A stretch of 64,000 bases of DNA from Rhodopirellula islandica. Lineage in GTDB: Bacteria; Planctomycetota; Planctomycetia; Pirellulales; Pirellulaceae. How positions within the stretch are numbered: position 1 is the stretch's first letter; every line of letters starts with the position of its first letter. The stretch is from assembly GCF_001027925.1 (NCBI RefSeq), contig NZ_LECT01000043.1, positions 1 to 64,000 of the forward strand, written 5' to 3'. This document shows positions 33,853 to 43,891 of this stretch, piece after piece. The notes under the pieces are model-generated. The model was not told the origin of the DNA. It saw only the letters and a program-made list of their open reading frames with translations, and made no database searches. A program made the position numbers and the translations under genes.

Positions 33853-34800
33853 TTGAATCTCGCAACTGTTTTGAACCAACACATCATTTTGGGGCTGTGG
33901 CCCATCGCTGGCGTCACCACCGTTGGCGTGACTCGTGAACACGCAATTGCCACAATTCGAACTGCGATCGAAGCCGGCATCCGGCAATTCGACACAGCCT
34001 ACAGCTATGGCCTGCAGGGGGAGGCGGACGAACGTCTGGGGGCGGCCCTCCAAGACCTCGATGCGTCCACCCGCAAGGAAATCCAGATTATCGGAAAAGT
34101 GGGTCAACGCTACAACGAAGACGGAGTCCGTGTGAATGATGGGCGTCCAGAAACGCTGGTCGTTGACGCAGAAAACTCGCTTCGACGCATCGGCATTCGT
34201 TGCTTTGACACCCTGATGTTGCACTGTGTCGACGAAGAAGTTCCGATCCAGGCCAGTGCCTGGGCGCTGCAACGCTTGATGCAGCGTGGCATGGCGAAAC
34301 GCGTGGGGGTGTGCAACGCCACCCCAGAACAGCGAGCTGAATTTGCAAGCGTGATTCCGTGCTCGGCGATTCAGTGCCCACTCAACGGGCTGCAGCAAGA
34401 AACGCTTTCCACTGTGATTCCTGATGCCAAAGAGAACGACTGCGACGTGTGGGTCTACTGGACGCTGATGAAAGGATTGCTAGCCGGAAAGATTGAGCGG
34501 GACCATGTCTTTGCCGAAGGCGACAGTCGTCCAAACTATCCCATTTTTCAAGGGGAAGCTCGCCAGCGAGCCCACGACATTGTCGATCAACTGAAGCTGA
34601 TCGCGGCGGACACCGGTCGCTCGGTTGCCAATCTTTCAATCTCTTGGGCGGTCTCACAGCCTGGTGTCACGGCCGCTTTGGTCGGCGCTCACCGCCCGGA
34701 ACAGATCGCGGACTTTGCAACGGCTGGCCCCCTGCCCAAAGCCGTTCGACGTCAGGTCAAGGAACTGTTTGCTACTTCCAGCGATTCGACGGCGGAATGA
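33853..34800 (+). CDS. Aldo/keto reductase family protein
   Basis: A 315-residue AKR-fold protein: IRQFDTAYSYGLQGEADERL (catalytic Asp and Tyr, about 36-55), IIGKVGQRY (Lys), a His in DTLMLHCVD, and the C-terminal cofactor site region WAVSQPGVTAALVGAHRPEQ. The start is TTG 33853. NADP-linked reduction of an aldehyde or sugar is likely; substrate unknown. The 3' end overlaps the convergent cytochrome gene by 29 bp. Confidence 0.88.
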   Translation: MNLATVLNQHIILGLWPIAGVTTVGVTREHAIATIRTAIEAGIRQFDTAYSYGLQGEADERLGAALQDLDASTRKEIQIIGKVGQRYNEDGVRVNDGRPETLVVDAENSLRRIGIRCFDTLMLHCVDEEVPIQASAWALQRLMQRGMAKRVGVCNATPEQRAEFASVIPCSAIQCPLNGLQQETLSTVIPDAKENDCDVWVYWTLMKGLLAGKIERDHVFAEGDSRPNYPIFQGEARQRAHDIVDQLKLIAADTGRSVANLSISWAVSQPGVTAALVGAHRPEQIADFATAGPLPKAVRRQVKELFATSSDSTAE

Positions 34801-35914
34801 ACGCATCAAGTGGTTTCAACACGTGCCCGTTCGTTTCCGCAGCAAATCGAAAACCGAGTTCGGCGATGGCGTCGGCGGCCTGAACCAACGGCTCACGATT
34901 GTTCAGTTTCAAGGTGACACCGCTGTAGATCAGCAGGATCTCTTCCAAGTGTTTGGAGGTGACCTTTTGCGAGACCGACAACAATCGTTTCGCGGCCCGG
35001 TCGGCTCGTTGTGCGGATGAGACACCGTACTTCGCTTTCTGAGTCGCTTGGGCGGTCGCCCGCAGGCTTGCTTCCAAGTCAGCGATCATGCCGCTGACAA
35101 ACATGACTCGCAATCGGTCACGAGTGCTTGGATCGTTCGTTTGGCCGTCGGAATCGATGAAGTTGTGACGAAGAGAGCCTTGGCTCCAGGACACAAATTC
35201 GAAGTCCAGACTGCCGGTTGGGTGACCGCCGACGTTGACCAATTCTTCGTCCGCGGTGGTGTGACAACGCAAGCAACTTTGTGCAACCAAGTAGACATTG
35301 ACCGGGTTTCGCATTCCCGCAGCGACACTTTGAGCCAATCGCTGTTGCCTGTGTTCGGGGGTTTCCATCGCACGCGTGACCTGTTCGCCACCATAGTCAT
35401 GGTGCAGGTCCAACCATTGCTTGGCCGAACCATGACACGACTCACAGCTAACACCTTCGATCGCATGCACGTTGCCTGACGCGACGTCGACCTGTTGCGT
35501 GTAGTGACAATCGACACATCTCCCATCGTATTTGATCGAACTCACACCGAGCTTCGATGCGATTTCCTTTGCTTTCGGTCGACGATGAAGCTCCTCAAAG
35601 GTGCGGTTGTGTGGCGTCGCCTTCCAGACCTTGACTTCATTGGCGTGACACTTGACACAAGTTTCACTGCCCATGGTCAAGTGTGGGTCCACCGGTTTTG
35701 CCGCGGCCCCCTCAACACTCGATGCATCGACCACCGACGAAATCAGAACGCCACTCTGCGCAGGAGCCTTTTCGACCGGCATGGTGACGGATGCATCGAG
35801 TTCGACGGAAGACTTCTTCTCGGGCGACAGTTGCACCAAACCAAAGGTGGTCATGGCGACAACCAACCCCGTGATCACGGATGCAATGGGCAAGCGAGGG
35901 ATGCAATGAGACAT
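34772..35914 (-). CDS. Exported four-haem cytochrome c (c554-like)
   Basis: A 380-residue protein with an N-terminal signal/anchor (residues 9-29). Four CXXCH sites are visible: CVKCH, CVDCH, CESCH and CLRCH, in a spacing typical of cytochrome c554-type proteins. Family members carry electrons in the periplasm. The C-terminal 130 residues have no haem sites and are helical. No partner reductase or oxidase gene is next to it. Confidence 0.88.
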   Translation of the reverse strand: MSHCIPRLPIASVITGLVVAMTTFGLVQLSPEKKSSVELDASVTMPVEKAPAQSGVLISSVVDASSVEGAAAKPVDPHLTMGSETCVKCHANEVKVWKATPHNRTFEELHRRPKAKEIASKLGVSSIKYDGRCVDCHYTQQVDVASGNVHAIEGVSCESCHGSAKQWLDLHHDYGGEQVTRAMETPEHRQQRLAQSVAAGMRNPVNVYLVAQSCLRCHTTADEELVNVGGHPTGSLDFEFVSWSQGSLRHNFIDSDGQTNDPSTRDRLRVMFVSGMIADLEASLRATAQATQKAKYGVSSAQRADRAAKRLLSVSQKVTSKHLEEILLIYSGVTLKLNNREPLVQAADAIAELGFRFAAETNGHVLKPLDAFIPPSNRWK

Positions 35915-36267
35915 GCCGACACAATCGAAACAGCGGATGAAAATTGATTCAGTTGCTCAAATTTACAACATGAATTCACGCGGTTCGGTCGCCATCGTTC
36001 CCTCCTTGACGAACGTTCACCGGGGGGATTCGTTTGCCACAGTTGAATGGTGTGAGACAGATATTGCGGTTGACGCGAATGAACCGTTTTGGATATCGCC
36101 CAGGCAGGTTCTGCTCACACAAGACAGACGATGCATTCTCTGAGAGGGTGTTTGTTGTGTTGACGTTGTGAAACAGGAATTTGACTAGCGAGAGCCATCG
36201 AAACGCATTGAGAAGGATTCTCGGCGAACATCGATGAGCTTGTGATACACGCGGCAAGGAGGCCGTG
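35915..36267. other. Divergent intergenic region
   Basis: 353 bp between the cytochrome and EEP-family genes. It is more AT-rich than its surroundings and should hold both promoters. No gene, repeat or RNA recognised. Confidence 0.4.
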
Positions 36268-37419
36268 GTGATCCAACTTCTGTGGAAAATGATCTGGGGC
36301 AATCAGTCCAAATCGCGTCGGCGATCGAGCCGATCCAGCGGTTCGATCCTGCGCTGGTTCACACCTGGCATCTCGGTCACCGGCGTGATTGCGATGGTCA
36401 TCGCAGCGCTGACTGGACAGGTCAACTTACCGACCCTGGACTCGTTGCGAGGCAGTGAAGCACCCGTCTACGACGATCCGCTCGCTGCATCGTTGACGCC
36501 CGAGCAAATGGGCTCTCGAGGATACTCCGGAAATGCACCGATCGGTGACATTGCGCCGGTCAGCTTGATCACGCCTGCCAGCGACCGCAGCCAAAAGCCG
36601 GATGCCTCCATTCGCGTGGCGACCTTCAACATTCAAGTCTTCGGCAAAAGCAAATCGGAAAAACCCGAAGTGATGCGACGCCTGGCGCAAGTCTGCTTGC
36701 TGTTTGATGTCGTCGCCATCCAAGAAATCAAAGGCGACCCGGCACTTCCTATCAACGGGCTGCTTGACGAGGTCGCCAGCCTCGGTGGTCGCTACAACGC
36801 CACTGTCAGCGAGCCGCAGGGACGGACCACGCAGACGGAGCGATATGGATTCCTCTGGGACACTGATCGCATCGACCTGGTTTCGGGCTCCGACTACCTG
36901 GTCAACGATGAACTGGACCGAATGCATCGCGCACCGATGGTGGCCAGCTTTCAAACTCGTGTGACACCGACTCCGAATCGGATGCCATTTCGGTTCACGT
37001 TGATCAACGTTCACACTGACCCCGATGAAGTGGGGTCTCGCATGGGCGACTCACCCAAGAACGAAATGAACGTCTTGGACGATGTGTTTCACAGCGTCCG
37101 GATGTACGAGTACCAAAGCACTGGGGAAGAGGACTTTGTCTTGATGGGTGACCTCAACGTGGACACGCAGTGGTTGCTGGAAACCGGGCAGATCCCAAAC
37201 GTGAAGTCCCTGGTCGGCGACCAACCAACCAACACACTGCAAACCAAGACTTACGACCATCTTCTGATCGACACGGCTACCACGCGAGAGTTCACCGGCC
37301 GCGCGGGCGTCTTGGATCTGAAATCCACGTTGCAGATTTCGGAAGAGGACGCACTCCGAGTCAGTGACCACATGCCGGTGTGGGCAGAGTTCAGCGTGTA
37401 CGAGATTCCGCCTCGCTAG
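36268..37419 (+). CDS. Endonuclease/exonuclease/phosphatase (EEP) family protein
   Basis: A 383-residue protein with a basic N-terminus and one membrane segment (about 30-50), then an EEP (DNase I-like) domain: TFNIQVFG (about 116-123), Glu in AIQEIKGDP, HTDPDE, GDLNVD and SDHMPVWAEF at the C-terminus. GTG 36268 is preferred because AAGGAGG sits 5 bp upstream. Substrate (nucleic acid or phospholipid) is not clear; the membrane anchor favours an extracytoplasmic role. Confidence 0.85.
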   Translation: MIQLLWKMIWGNQSKSRRRSSRSSGSILRWFTPGISVTGVIAMVIAALTGQVNLPTLDSLRGSEAPVYDDPLAASLTPEQMGSRGYSGNAPIGDIAPVSLITPASDRSQKPDASIRVATFNIQVFGKSKSEKPEVMRRLAQVCLLFDVVAIQEIKGDPALPINGLLDEVASLGGRYNATVSEPQGRTTQTERYGFLWDTDRIDLVSGSDYLVNDELDRMHRAPMVASFQTRVTPTPNRMPFRFTLINVHTDPDEVGSRMGDSPKNEMNVLDDVFHSVRMYEYQSTGEEDFVLMGDLNVDTQWLLETGQIPNVKSLVGDQPTNTLQTKTYDHLLIDTATTREFTGRAGVLDLKSTLQISEEDALRVSDHMPVWAEFSVYEIPPR

Positions 37420-37492
37420 TCAGCCGACGCCTGCTGCGATGCAGCAGGCATGACGTCGAATCCAATCGACCTTCAAAAGTCGGAGGAACGAC

Positions 37493-39247
37493 TCAGGCTT
37501 CTTGGTAAATCCGAACCGGTTGAGCTGGATACGTGAAGCGTCCATAGGTCATGTCGCAGATGTCCCACTTCTGATGCCCTTCGTCGTGCAAGATGGACTT
37601 GAGCACACGTTCGGACAGCAGCACGACGTCTCGCCACTCGTTGCTATCAAGCGTCACCAAACGAGCGTGGCGTTGCTCAGCGACATTGGCGGATTGCTCC
37701 AAGTGATTCGCCAACAACTTCTGTGCAGTGACGGACTCAAAGACCGACAGCGTGGCTTGATCGTTCGATCCGGAAGTTTGAAGATCCGGATAGGAATCAT
37801 CCACACTGACCAGGCAATGGCCATCATCCAGCACACTGACCATTCGCAGGCGAACCTCGCCGTCCACTTCGTCGGTCATGCCGAGCACCAAGCTTTGGCA
37901 ACCAACTTGGATGGTCACGGAACATGCCGCATCGCCGCGTCCGATTTCAACCAACAGAGGCTCTTCGAAGTCGGATTTTTGCCAATGCAGGCTGTGTTCC
38001 GTTGCCTCCGGAGATGCCACGGCGTTGGCGGGAACGCTCAGTCGTGGATCCAAGTATTTCCTTGAGTAACTGGCGTTTTTTTCGAGTGTCTCTTTGAGCT
38101 TGTCTTGTCGAACGCCCGTCGTTGCGAATTGTTCCGCGTCATCTTGGTTGGCTTTGGAAGCGCGTTTGCGTTTTGCCTTGCCTCTCGAGCGTCCCTTTTC
38201 CGGTGCAATCAATTCATCCAAGGATCTGGGCGAGAGCGCCAAACTGCGTTTGGTTTTCACACTTCCGCGGACGCCCAACCACAACGCGAGGCCAGCACAT
38301 GCGGCGATGAACCCGGCGGCTTGCCACGCCCACGTGGATTGCGACTGCCCCAAACCACCGAGAACAAACGCCAGGCCGTAAGCGGCGACCAAGCAGAATG
38401 CACCGGCCAAAAAGGCGAGCATCCAAGTGACTCGGTTGCCACGACCTGATCGCATCGGCAGTCCAAACACCCCCACGATCGCAGCGATGGGACAAAACAG
38501 AATCCAAAGCCCCCAACCAGCTGAACTGCAGAACAACCATCCCGTTGTCATGGCCAATACGGATGCACCCACCCAAATGCCGGCGTTGGCTTTGGATTCC
38601 GTCAGCGAAATGGGATGCAGGGAATACTGATCCATCTCAGCCGACTTCAGAAATGGCGTTGGCAACGTGAGATCCAAGACTTCAGCCGCCTGAACGATCC
38701 AGTGGGAGGTGGGGTCTTCGGTGACGAAAGCCGTCAGAGTTCCGGTTGTCTGCACTTCATCGAGAGCATGGGCCGCAATCTCGCGTCCTGGTGTGAGCTT
38801 CAACGGTTGTGGAACCGAATCGCCAATGAATCCGCGAGGAACCACCTCGCCGCGAACCAGTTGGTCCATCATTTTTTTTGATCGTGGATGCTTGAGTGCA
38901 TCGGCGATCGTTGACTTTGCCATCGCAACTTTGTCGCCGGACATCCAAGCTCGCATGCCCGTTCCAACCGGCAGCGTTTGCGTTGCGTCCGGGTCGGGTT
39001 CCAACATCGCGAATTCCAACTCATCGGTCGGTTCCATGATCGTTGCGTCGGTCAATCGAACAACCGATGACTCGCCGATCCCACGTTGCATCAATTCAGC
39101 GCAGGTCAGGTCGACCGGAACTTGCTCCGACAACAACGCGCGATGAAGCTTTGGGATCGCGACCAGAGTCCCACAAAAGAGTCCGGCCATAAACAAAACA
39201 CTGCCAACTGCGGCACGTCGCGTGTTACGTCGTTTCGAGAAAGGCAT
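37493..39247 (-). CDS. Large membrane protein of unknown function
   Basis: A 584-residue protein. N-terminal membrane segment (about 13-33), an extracytoplasmic domain (35-220), then four membrane segments (about 222-240, 246-265, 275-300, 309-327) and a charged cytoplasmic C-terminus with a Lys-rich linker (RSRGKAKRKRASK). No family recognised. Divergent from the symporter gene. Confidence 0.65.
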   Translation of the reverse strand: MPFSKRRNTRRAAVGSVLFMAGLFCGTLVAIPKLHRALLSEQVPVDLTCAELMQRGIGESSVVRLTDATIMEPTDELEFAMLEPDPDATQTLPVGTGMRAWMSGDKVAMAKSTIADALKHPRSKKMMDQLVRGEVVPRGFIGDSVPQPLKLTPGREIAAHALDEVQTTGTLTAFVTEDPTSHWIVQAAEVLDLTLPTPFLKSAEMDQYSLHPISLTESKANAGIWVGASVLAMTTGWLFCSSAGWGLWILFCPIAAIVGVFGLPMRSGRGNRVTWMLAFLAGAFCLVAAYGLAFVLGGLGQSQSTWAWQAAGFIAACAGLALWLGVRGSVKTKRSLALSPRSLDELIAPEKGRSRGKAKRKRASKANQDDAEQFATTGVRQDKLKETLEKNASYSRKYLDPRLSVPANAVASPEATEHSLHWQKSDFEEPLLVEIGRGDAACSVTIQVGCQSLVLGMTDEVDGEVRLRMVSVLDDGHCLVSVDDSYPDLQTSGSNDQATLSVFESVTAQKLLANHLEQSANVAEQRHARLVTLDSNEWRDVVLLSERVLKSILHDEGHQKWDICDMTYGRFTYPAQPVRIYQEA

Positions 39248-39441
39248 CCGAGGCTACTCGTTGAATGGGCTGAAGCGTGGCCAATGGCCAATGGAAAAAC
39301 GTGAGGGTGGGGAACGAACCATTCCATCCAAAACTTAGGTCGCACTCACGCTCGATGCCGTGCGGGGAGTCAAAGAAACCGCTATTTTGTGTCGCTGCAG
39401 GCAGATTTACCTACGTGATGGACGGCAAAAGGGAACCAAGC

Positions 39442-40713
39442 ATGACGGAATCACCGAAACACAGTCAGGCGCTGACGTACTGGATTGCGGGCGCGATTGT
39501 GGCGGCGATCGCAGTTGCACTCATTGTTCCGAATTTCGCGACTCATTTCGAAATCGGCGGGGAACTGTTTCTACGAGCCTTGAAAATGATCGTGGTACCA
39601 CTGGTATTCACGTCCGTTATGTGCGGCGTCTTGGGAATGGGCGATGTCCGGCAACTGGGACGCCCGGGCGCAGCCGCGATTGGGTACTACCTGTGCACCA
39701 CGGTGCTGGCGGTCGTGATTGGGTTGATCACGGTCAACATCATTCGGCCAGGAGTCGGAACGGTCGATCCCGCCGTCATTGAGAGACTCGCGAGCGAAAC
39801 GAGACTCCCCGAAGGACAAACCGAAGCACCTGGCATGGGAGTCGTGCTCGAGAACTTGGCGTTGATGCTGATCAGCGACAACCTCTTTGCCGCCGCCGCA
39901 GACACTCAATTGCTGCCCATCATCGTGTTCGCGATTGCGATCGCCGCCTTGATGACGACCATGATCGACCGCGTCGGTGCCATCACGACTCTGGTCACCG
40001 AAGCCAACGACCTGCTGCTGCGGTTTGTCATGGCGCTGATGAAGGTCGCACCGCTCGGCATCTTCTGCCTCGTGACGGCTCGGTTCGGCAAGGCTCAAGC
40101 GGACGGGCGGTTCATTGAAGAAATCAGCCAAATCGGTTGGTACTTTGCGGCCGTGGTCATTGGCTTGGCCGTCCACGCGTTTGTGGTTTTGCCACTGATC
40201 TACTACTTGGTCACCAAGAAGAACCCGTACTCGTACATGGCTGCCATGAGCCAAGCGTTGCTGACGGCATTCTCCACCGCCAGCTCGTCCGCAACGTTGC
40301 CGGTGACGCTGGAGTGCGCCGAGTCAGCAGGCGTCTCCAAACGCTCCACCGAATTCGTGATCCCCTTGGGAGCCACGATCAACATGGACGGAACCGCGCT
40401 TTACGAAGCCGCCGCTGCGATCTTCATCGCTCAAGCGATTGGTTTCGACCTGACACTCTCGGACCAATTGATCATTGCCGTCACCGCGACCCTGGCGGCA
40501 ATCGGTGCCGCCGGAATTCCAGAAGCCGGATTGGTCACCATGCTGATTGTCCTGGGAGCTGTGGGGCTGCCGCTGGAGTACCTGGGATTGATTCTGGCAG
40601 TGGACTGGTTGCTCGACCGTTTCCGCACTGCGGTCAACGTTCTGGGCGACAGCATTGGTGCGGCGGTCGTTGGCACCACAATTCCCGATCCCGAACCGTC
40701 GCCGGTGAACTGA
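39442..40713 (+). CDS. Dicarboxylate/amino acid:cation symporter (DAACS family)
   Basis: A 423-residue transporter with about eight membrane segments and two re-entrant loops. Family signatures: FLRALKMIVVPLVFTSVMCG (about 41-60), the Ser-rich loop TAFSTASSSATLPVTLE, and GATINMDGTALYEAAAAIFI with the NMDGT motif. It takes up glutamate, aspartate or C4-dicarboxylates with Na+ or H+. ATG 39442 is preferred, with AAGGGAACC upstream, over the longer ORF that starts at 39277. Confidence 0.93.
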   Translation: MTESPKHSQALTYWIAGAIVAAIAVALIVPNFATHFEIGGELFLRALKMIVVPLVFTSVMCGVLGMGDVRQLGRPGAAAIGYYLCTTVLAVVIGLITVNIIRPGVGTVDPAVIERLASETRLPEGQTEAPGMGVVLENLALMLISDNLFAAAADTQLLPIIVFAIAIAALMTTMIDRVGAITTLVTEANDLLLRFVMALMKVAPLGIFCLVTARFGKAQADGRFIEEISQIGWYFAAVVIGLAVHAFVVLPLIYYLVTKKNPYSYMAAMSQALLTAFSTASSSATLPVTLECAESAGVSKRSTEFVIPLGATINMDGTALYEAAAAIFIAQAIGFDLTLSDQLIIAVTATLAAIGAAGIPEAGLVTMLIVLGAVGLPLEYLGLILAVDWLLDRFRTAVNVLGDSIGAAVVGTTIPDPEPSPVN

Positions 40714-40836
40714 CCCAGCAGTCGCGGTCGGCATGCGGCCCGTGGAAGAAATGCTGATCTTCACTCAGGCCTTCGAATCGCGTGCGATCTGGACCAGTCA
40801 TGGTCTTTTGCCTTCCATCCGCCGTATAATCTTGGC

Positions 40837-43170
40837 ATGAAAGATCATCGGTTCATCTTGCGTGGTTTCCGGCTCAGGGGAGGCTCCGTCTGGGAGCGAC
40901 CGCTGTGGTGCTTGCTGCTTGGACTGCTGGGTTTGATGCCGCTTCACTTCGGTTGGGGCCAAGCGGCCAATTCGCCACAAATCGGCGTGTTGATCAACGT
41001 TCCGTCGCCGCTGTCCAGCCGTGACGTGGATCAAATCCTGGCCCGTCTATCTCAACTGGCCGTCGCCTCCGAACGCGGTGATGCCCTGGACAGCGGCCGA
41101 ACCACGGCGGTCTTGCGGCTCAGCTCGACGGGCGATGGCCTCACCCCTCGCGTTTCTCGACAGTCGGATGGCAACCAAGAGCGATCGACTGATGTTCCGC
41201 CCTCCGCGGCCGGATCCACCGAGTTCGAGGACGCCCTGAAACTGGCACGGGCGATTTCCAGTTCGGAGCTCAATCGCGTCCGGGTGGTTGCCTGGATCGA
41301 TGGAGACGTGAGCGGGCATGACGTGCTGCTCCCGCTCGCTTCAGAGACGCTGCTGGTTTCCGCCTCGAGTTCACTCGGCGATGCCGGGCGATTTGAGGCG
41401 CAGCCCGACGAGACCATCGCGGTGCTGTACCAGTCCATCGCTCGCCGTCGAGCGTTGATTCCTCCCGAACTGGTGGAGGGTTTGGTGGATTCCGGCCAAG
41501 AAGTCGCGAAGGTCAACCAGATTGACGGTGAATCAAGCTTCCTGGCGGGAGAAGCCCTGCAAACCGCTCGAGCAGACGGTCGCATTGTGTCCGAAACCAC
41601 GCTGGCGAGCGCGGGCGAACCCCTCGTGCTGGACGCAGACCAGCTTCGACAAATTCGGGCGGCAGCGGCAATCGTTGACACCGAAGAATCTGTCGCTGAT
41701 TGGCTGGAACTGGCCCGCCTGCAAAGCGAGGACTCCCGCTCCATGAACCAAGCCGTCGGACGCCTGATTCGAGTGACGGGCAACATCACCGGATCCCGCG
41801 TCCGCCGATGGCAAAGCAATCTGGCCGCCACGATCGACTCACCGGATGTGAACACCTGGCTGGTTGCCATTGATTCGCCTGGCGGAAACCTGACTCGCAG
41901 CGCCTCCCTCGCAGCGACACTTGCCGACCCCGGTCCCGTCATCCAGGCTGTCGGTGGCCTCGTCACCGGCGAAGCACGCGGTGATGCAGCACTGATCGCA
42001 CTTGCGTGCCAACCGTTGCTGATGTCGCCCGAAGCGACGATCGGTGGAAGCGGCGCAGATGCGATGTCACCCGCTGATGTGCAGCGACAATCAGAATTGA
42101 TCAACTTGGTCGCGGAATCCACCGGCCGCAGCGTTGCTCTCCTTCGCGGGTTGCTGGACCCTTCTATTTCGGTGCATCGATACGTTCACCGCCGAACAGG
42201 ACGAGTCCGATACGCAACCTCAGAACAAATTCGCCAAGAAACGAGTCCCGACCGAGACTCAGACGCCCCGCCCCCAGACAATCCGAACGCCAACGCTGAA
42301 GGACCCGCCATTGAAAGCAATGCGAGTGACTGGCAACGGATGGAAAAGATCGAATTGGCCGCCGGCCTGAACGCTTCCCAAGCAATGGAACTGGGGCTGG
42401 CCGAAGGCACCGCCCCGTCATTGCAAGAAGCTTCCGCAGCAATCGGTTTGCCGGCCGTTCCACCTGAACTTTCCGACCGCGGGCTGGTCCGCTGGGTCGA
42501 GCGTTTGGGAAGCCAAACGGGACTCGCAGTGACCCTGCTGGTCGTTGGATTCATGATGCTGTCGATCGAAGCCAGCGCCCCCGGCCTGGGGTTGCCTGGG
42601 TTCATTTCGATGGTTTGTTTCGCGTTCTTCTTTTGGATCAAGTACCTGGCGGGGACCGCGGAGTGGGCTGAATTGCTCGCCTTCGGATTGGGGCTGGCGT
42701 GCATCGGGATCGAGATATTTGTGCTGCCCGGCTTTGGTATTTTTGGCGTGGGTGGCCTGATCCTGACGTCAATTGGCGTGATGCTGATGAGCCAAACGTT
42801 CGTTGTCCCCCAGAACGCTTACCAACTCGGGGAACTGACTCGAGGTCTCTGGGTGGCGTTGGGAGGTCTGGGCGGATGCGTCCTGGGAATGATCCTGGTC
42901 CGGATGTACTTGCCCCAAGCGGCTCTCGCGACGGGGTTGTCCATGGGAGTTCCTGAACCTCACCTCGACGAATCCGAACGATTGACACACTACGACGACC
43001 TGCTCGGGCAAACCGGAGAAGCCACCACCCCACTGCGTCCCAGCGGCAAGGCAAAATTCGGCGAGACAATCGTCCCGGTCGTCAGCGATGCCACCGCGAT
43101 TGACGCGGGCCAGTCCATTCGGGTCATCCAGGTTCTCGGGAACCGAATCACCGTCGAGGCGGTGGATTGA
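40837..43170 (+). CDS. Long NfeD-family protein (ClpP-like serine protease plus membrane domain)
   Basis: A 777-residue protein. Signal-like N-terminus (about 22-40), a degenerate first ClpP-like region, a second one with VAIDSPGGNLTRSASLAATL (about 347-366) and the region PEATIGGSG, then about five membrane segments (about 565-700) and a C-terminal OB-fold NfeD domain (ETIVPVVSDATAIDAGQSIR). Family members cleave membrane proteins such as stomatin. The stop overlaps the start of the short NfeD gene (ATGA-type junction). Confidence 0.88.
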   Translation: MKDHRFILRGFRLRGGSVWERPLWCLLLGLLGLMPLHFGWGQAANSPQIGVLINVPSPLSSRDVDQILARLSQLAVASERGDALDSGRTTAVLRLSSTGDGLTPRVSRQSDGNQERSTDVPPSAAGSTEFEDALKLARAISSSELNRVRVVAWIDGDVSGHDVLLPLASETLLVSASSSLGDAGRFEAQPDETIAVLYQSIARRRALIPPELVEGLVDSGQEVAKVNQIDGESSFLAGEALQTARADGRIVSETTLASAGEPLVLDADQLRQIRAAAAIVDTEESVADWLELARLQSEDSRSMNQAVGRLIRVTGNITGSRVRRWQSNLAATIDSPDVNTWLVAIDSPGGNLTRSASLAATLADPGPVIQAVGGLVTGEARGDAALIALACQPLLMSPEATIGGSGADAMSPADVQRQSELINLVAESTGRSVALLRGLLDPSISVHRYVHRRTGRVRYATSEQIRQETSPDRDSDAPPPDNPNANAEGPAIESNASDWQRMEKIELAAGLNASQAMELGLAEGTAPSLQEASAAIGLPAVPPELSDRGLVRWVERLGSQTGLAVTLLVVGFMMLSIEASAPGLGLPGFISMVCFAFFFWIKYLAGTAEWAELLAFGLGLACIGIEIFVLPGFGIFGVGGLILTSIGVMLMSQTFVVPQNAYQLGELTRGLWVALGGLGGCVLGMILVRMYLPQAALATGLSMGVPEPHLDESERLTHYDDLLGQTGEATTPLRPSGKAKFGETIVPVVSDATAIDAGQSIRVIQVLGNRITVEAVD

Positions 43171-43778
43171 TGCCCGTTCTCTACACACTTGGATTGCTGG
43201 TTCTGTTTCTGACGCTGGTGATTGCTGAAATCATCGTGCCCAGCGGCGGCCTGCTGAGCCTGTTCGCGGTTGCGGCCGCGATCACCGCGGTGCTGATCGC
43301 GTTCACTGTCAGCCTGAACTTTGGGCTGGCGGTCGTTCTTGGACTGCTGGTGCTCACCCCGATCCTACTCAGCATCATCTTGCGACTCTGGCCGCAAACC
43401 GGCGTCGGCAAAGAAATCCTGAACCGCCGTGGGCCGAACTCAGAAAGCTCGGTACCCATCGCAACCGCACCCGACGGAACGCCGCTGAACGAACTGGTGG
43501 GGCGCTACGGCGTCGCAGCCTCGGACTTACTACCGGCAGGGCGAATCATCGTGGACGACCACAAGGTCGACGCCGTCAGCACCGGAATGCCCATCGACCG
43601 CGGGCAGCCCGTCAAGGTCGTCCGGGTCCAAGCAGGAAAATTGCAAGTGCGATCAGCGAGCGTCGAAGAGAGCCAAGCCATCAAACACTCAGCAACGGCC
43701 AACGCGTCGACCTCACCCAGCGAATCCAATTCCGCCAAAACGCTCGATGAAGTCAATCTAGACGACCTGGAAATCTAG
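43170..43778 (+). CDS. Short NfeD-family membrane protein
   Basis: A 202-residue protein with three membrane segments (about 3-22, 28-48, 50-70) and a C-terminal OB-fold NfeD domain (LVGRYGVAASDLLPAGRIIV). ATG 43170 overlaps the TGA of the long NfeD gene, so translation is coupled. Such proteins work with stomatin-like partners; none is visible next to it here. Confidence 0.82.
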   Translation: MPVLYTLGLLVLFLTLVIAEIIVPSGGLLSLFAVAAAITAVLIAFTVSLNFGLAVVLGLLVLTPILLSIILRLWPQTGVGKEILNRRGPNSESSVPIATAPDGTPLNELVGRYGVAASDLLPAGRIIVDDHKVDAVSTGMPIDRGQPVKVVRVQAGKLQVRSASVEESQAIKHSATANASTSPSESNSAKTLDEVNLDDLEI

Positions 43779-43833
43779 CCCCTTGCCGTTGCCAATCGGC
43801 CCCAGTCAAACGGAAGCCTTGCGACACCAACGC

Positions 43834-43864
43834 AAAAAAAACGGCACCCCGAAGGATGCCGTTT
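43834..43864. terminator. Bidirectional intrinsic terminator
   Basis: Stem AAACGGCA/TGCCGTTT with loop CCCCGAAGGA between convergent genes. On the - strand it is followed by a long T-run, so it is strongest for the DUF1559 gene. Confidence 0.85.
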
Positions 43865-43891
43865 CGTTTGACCTAGCGAACAAACCGTCTC

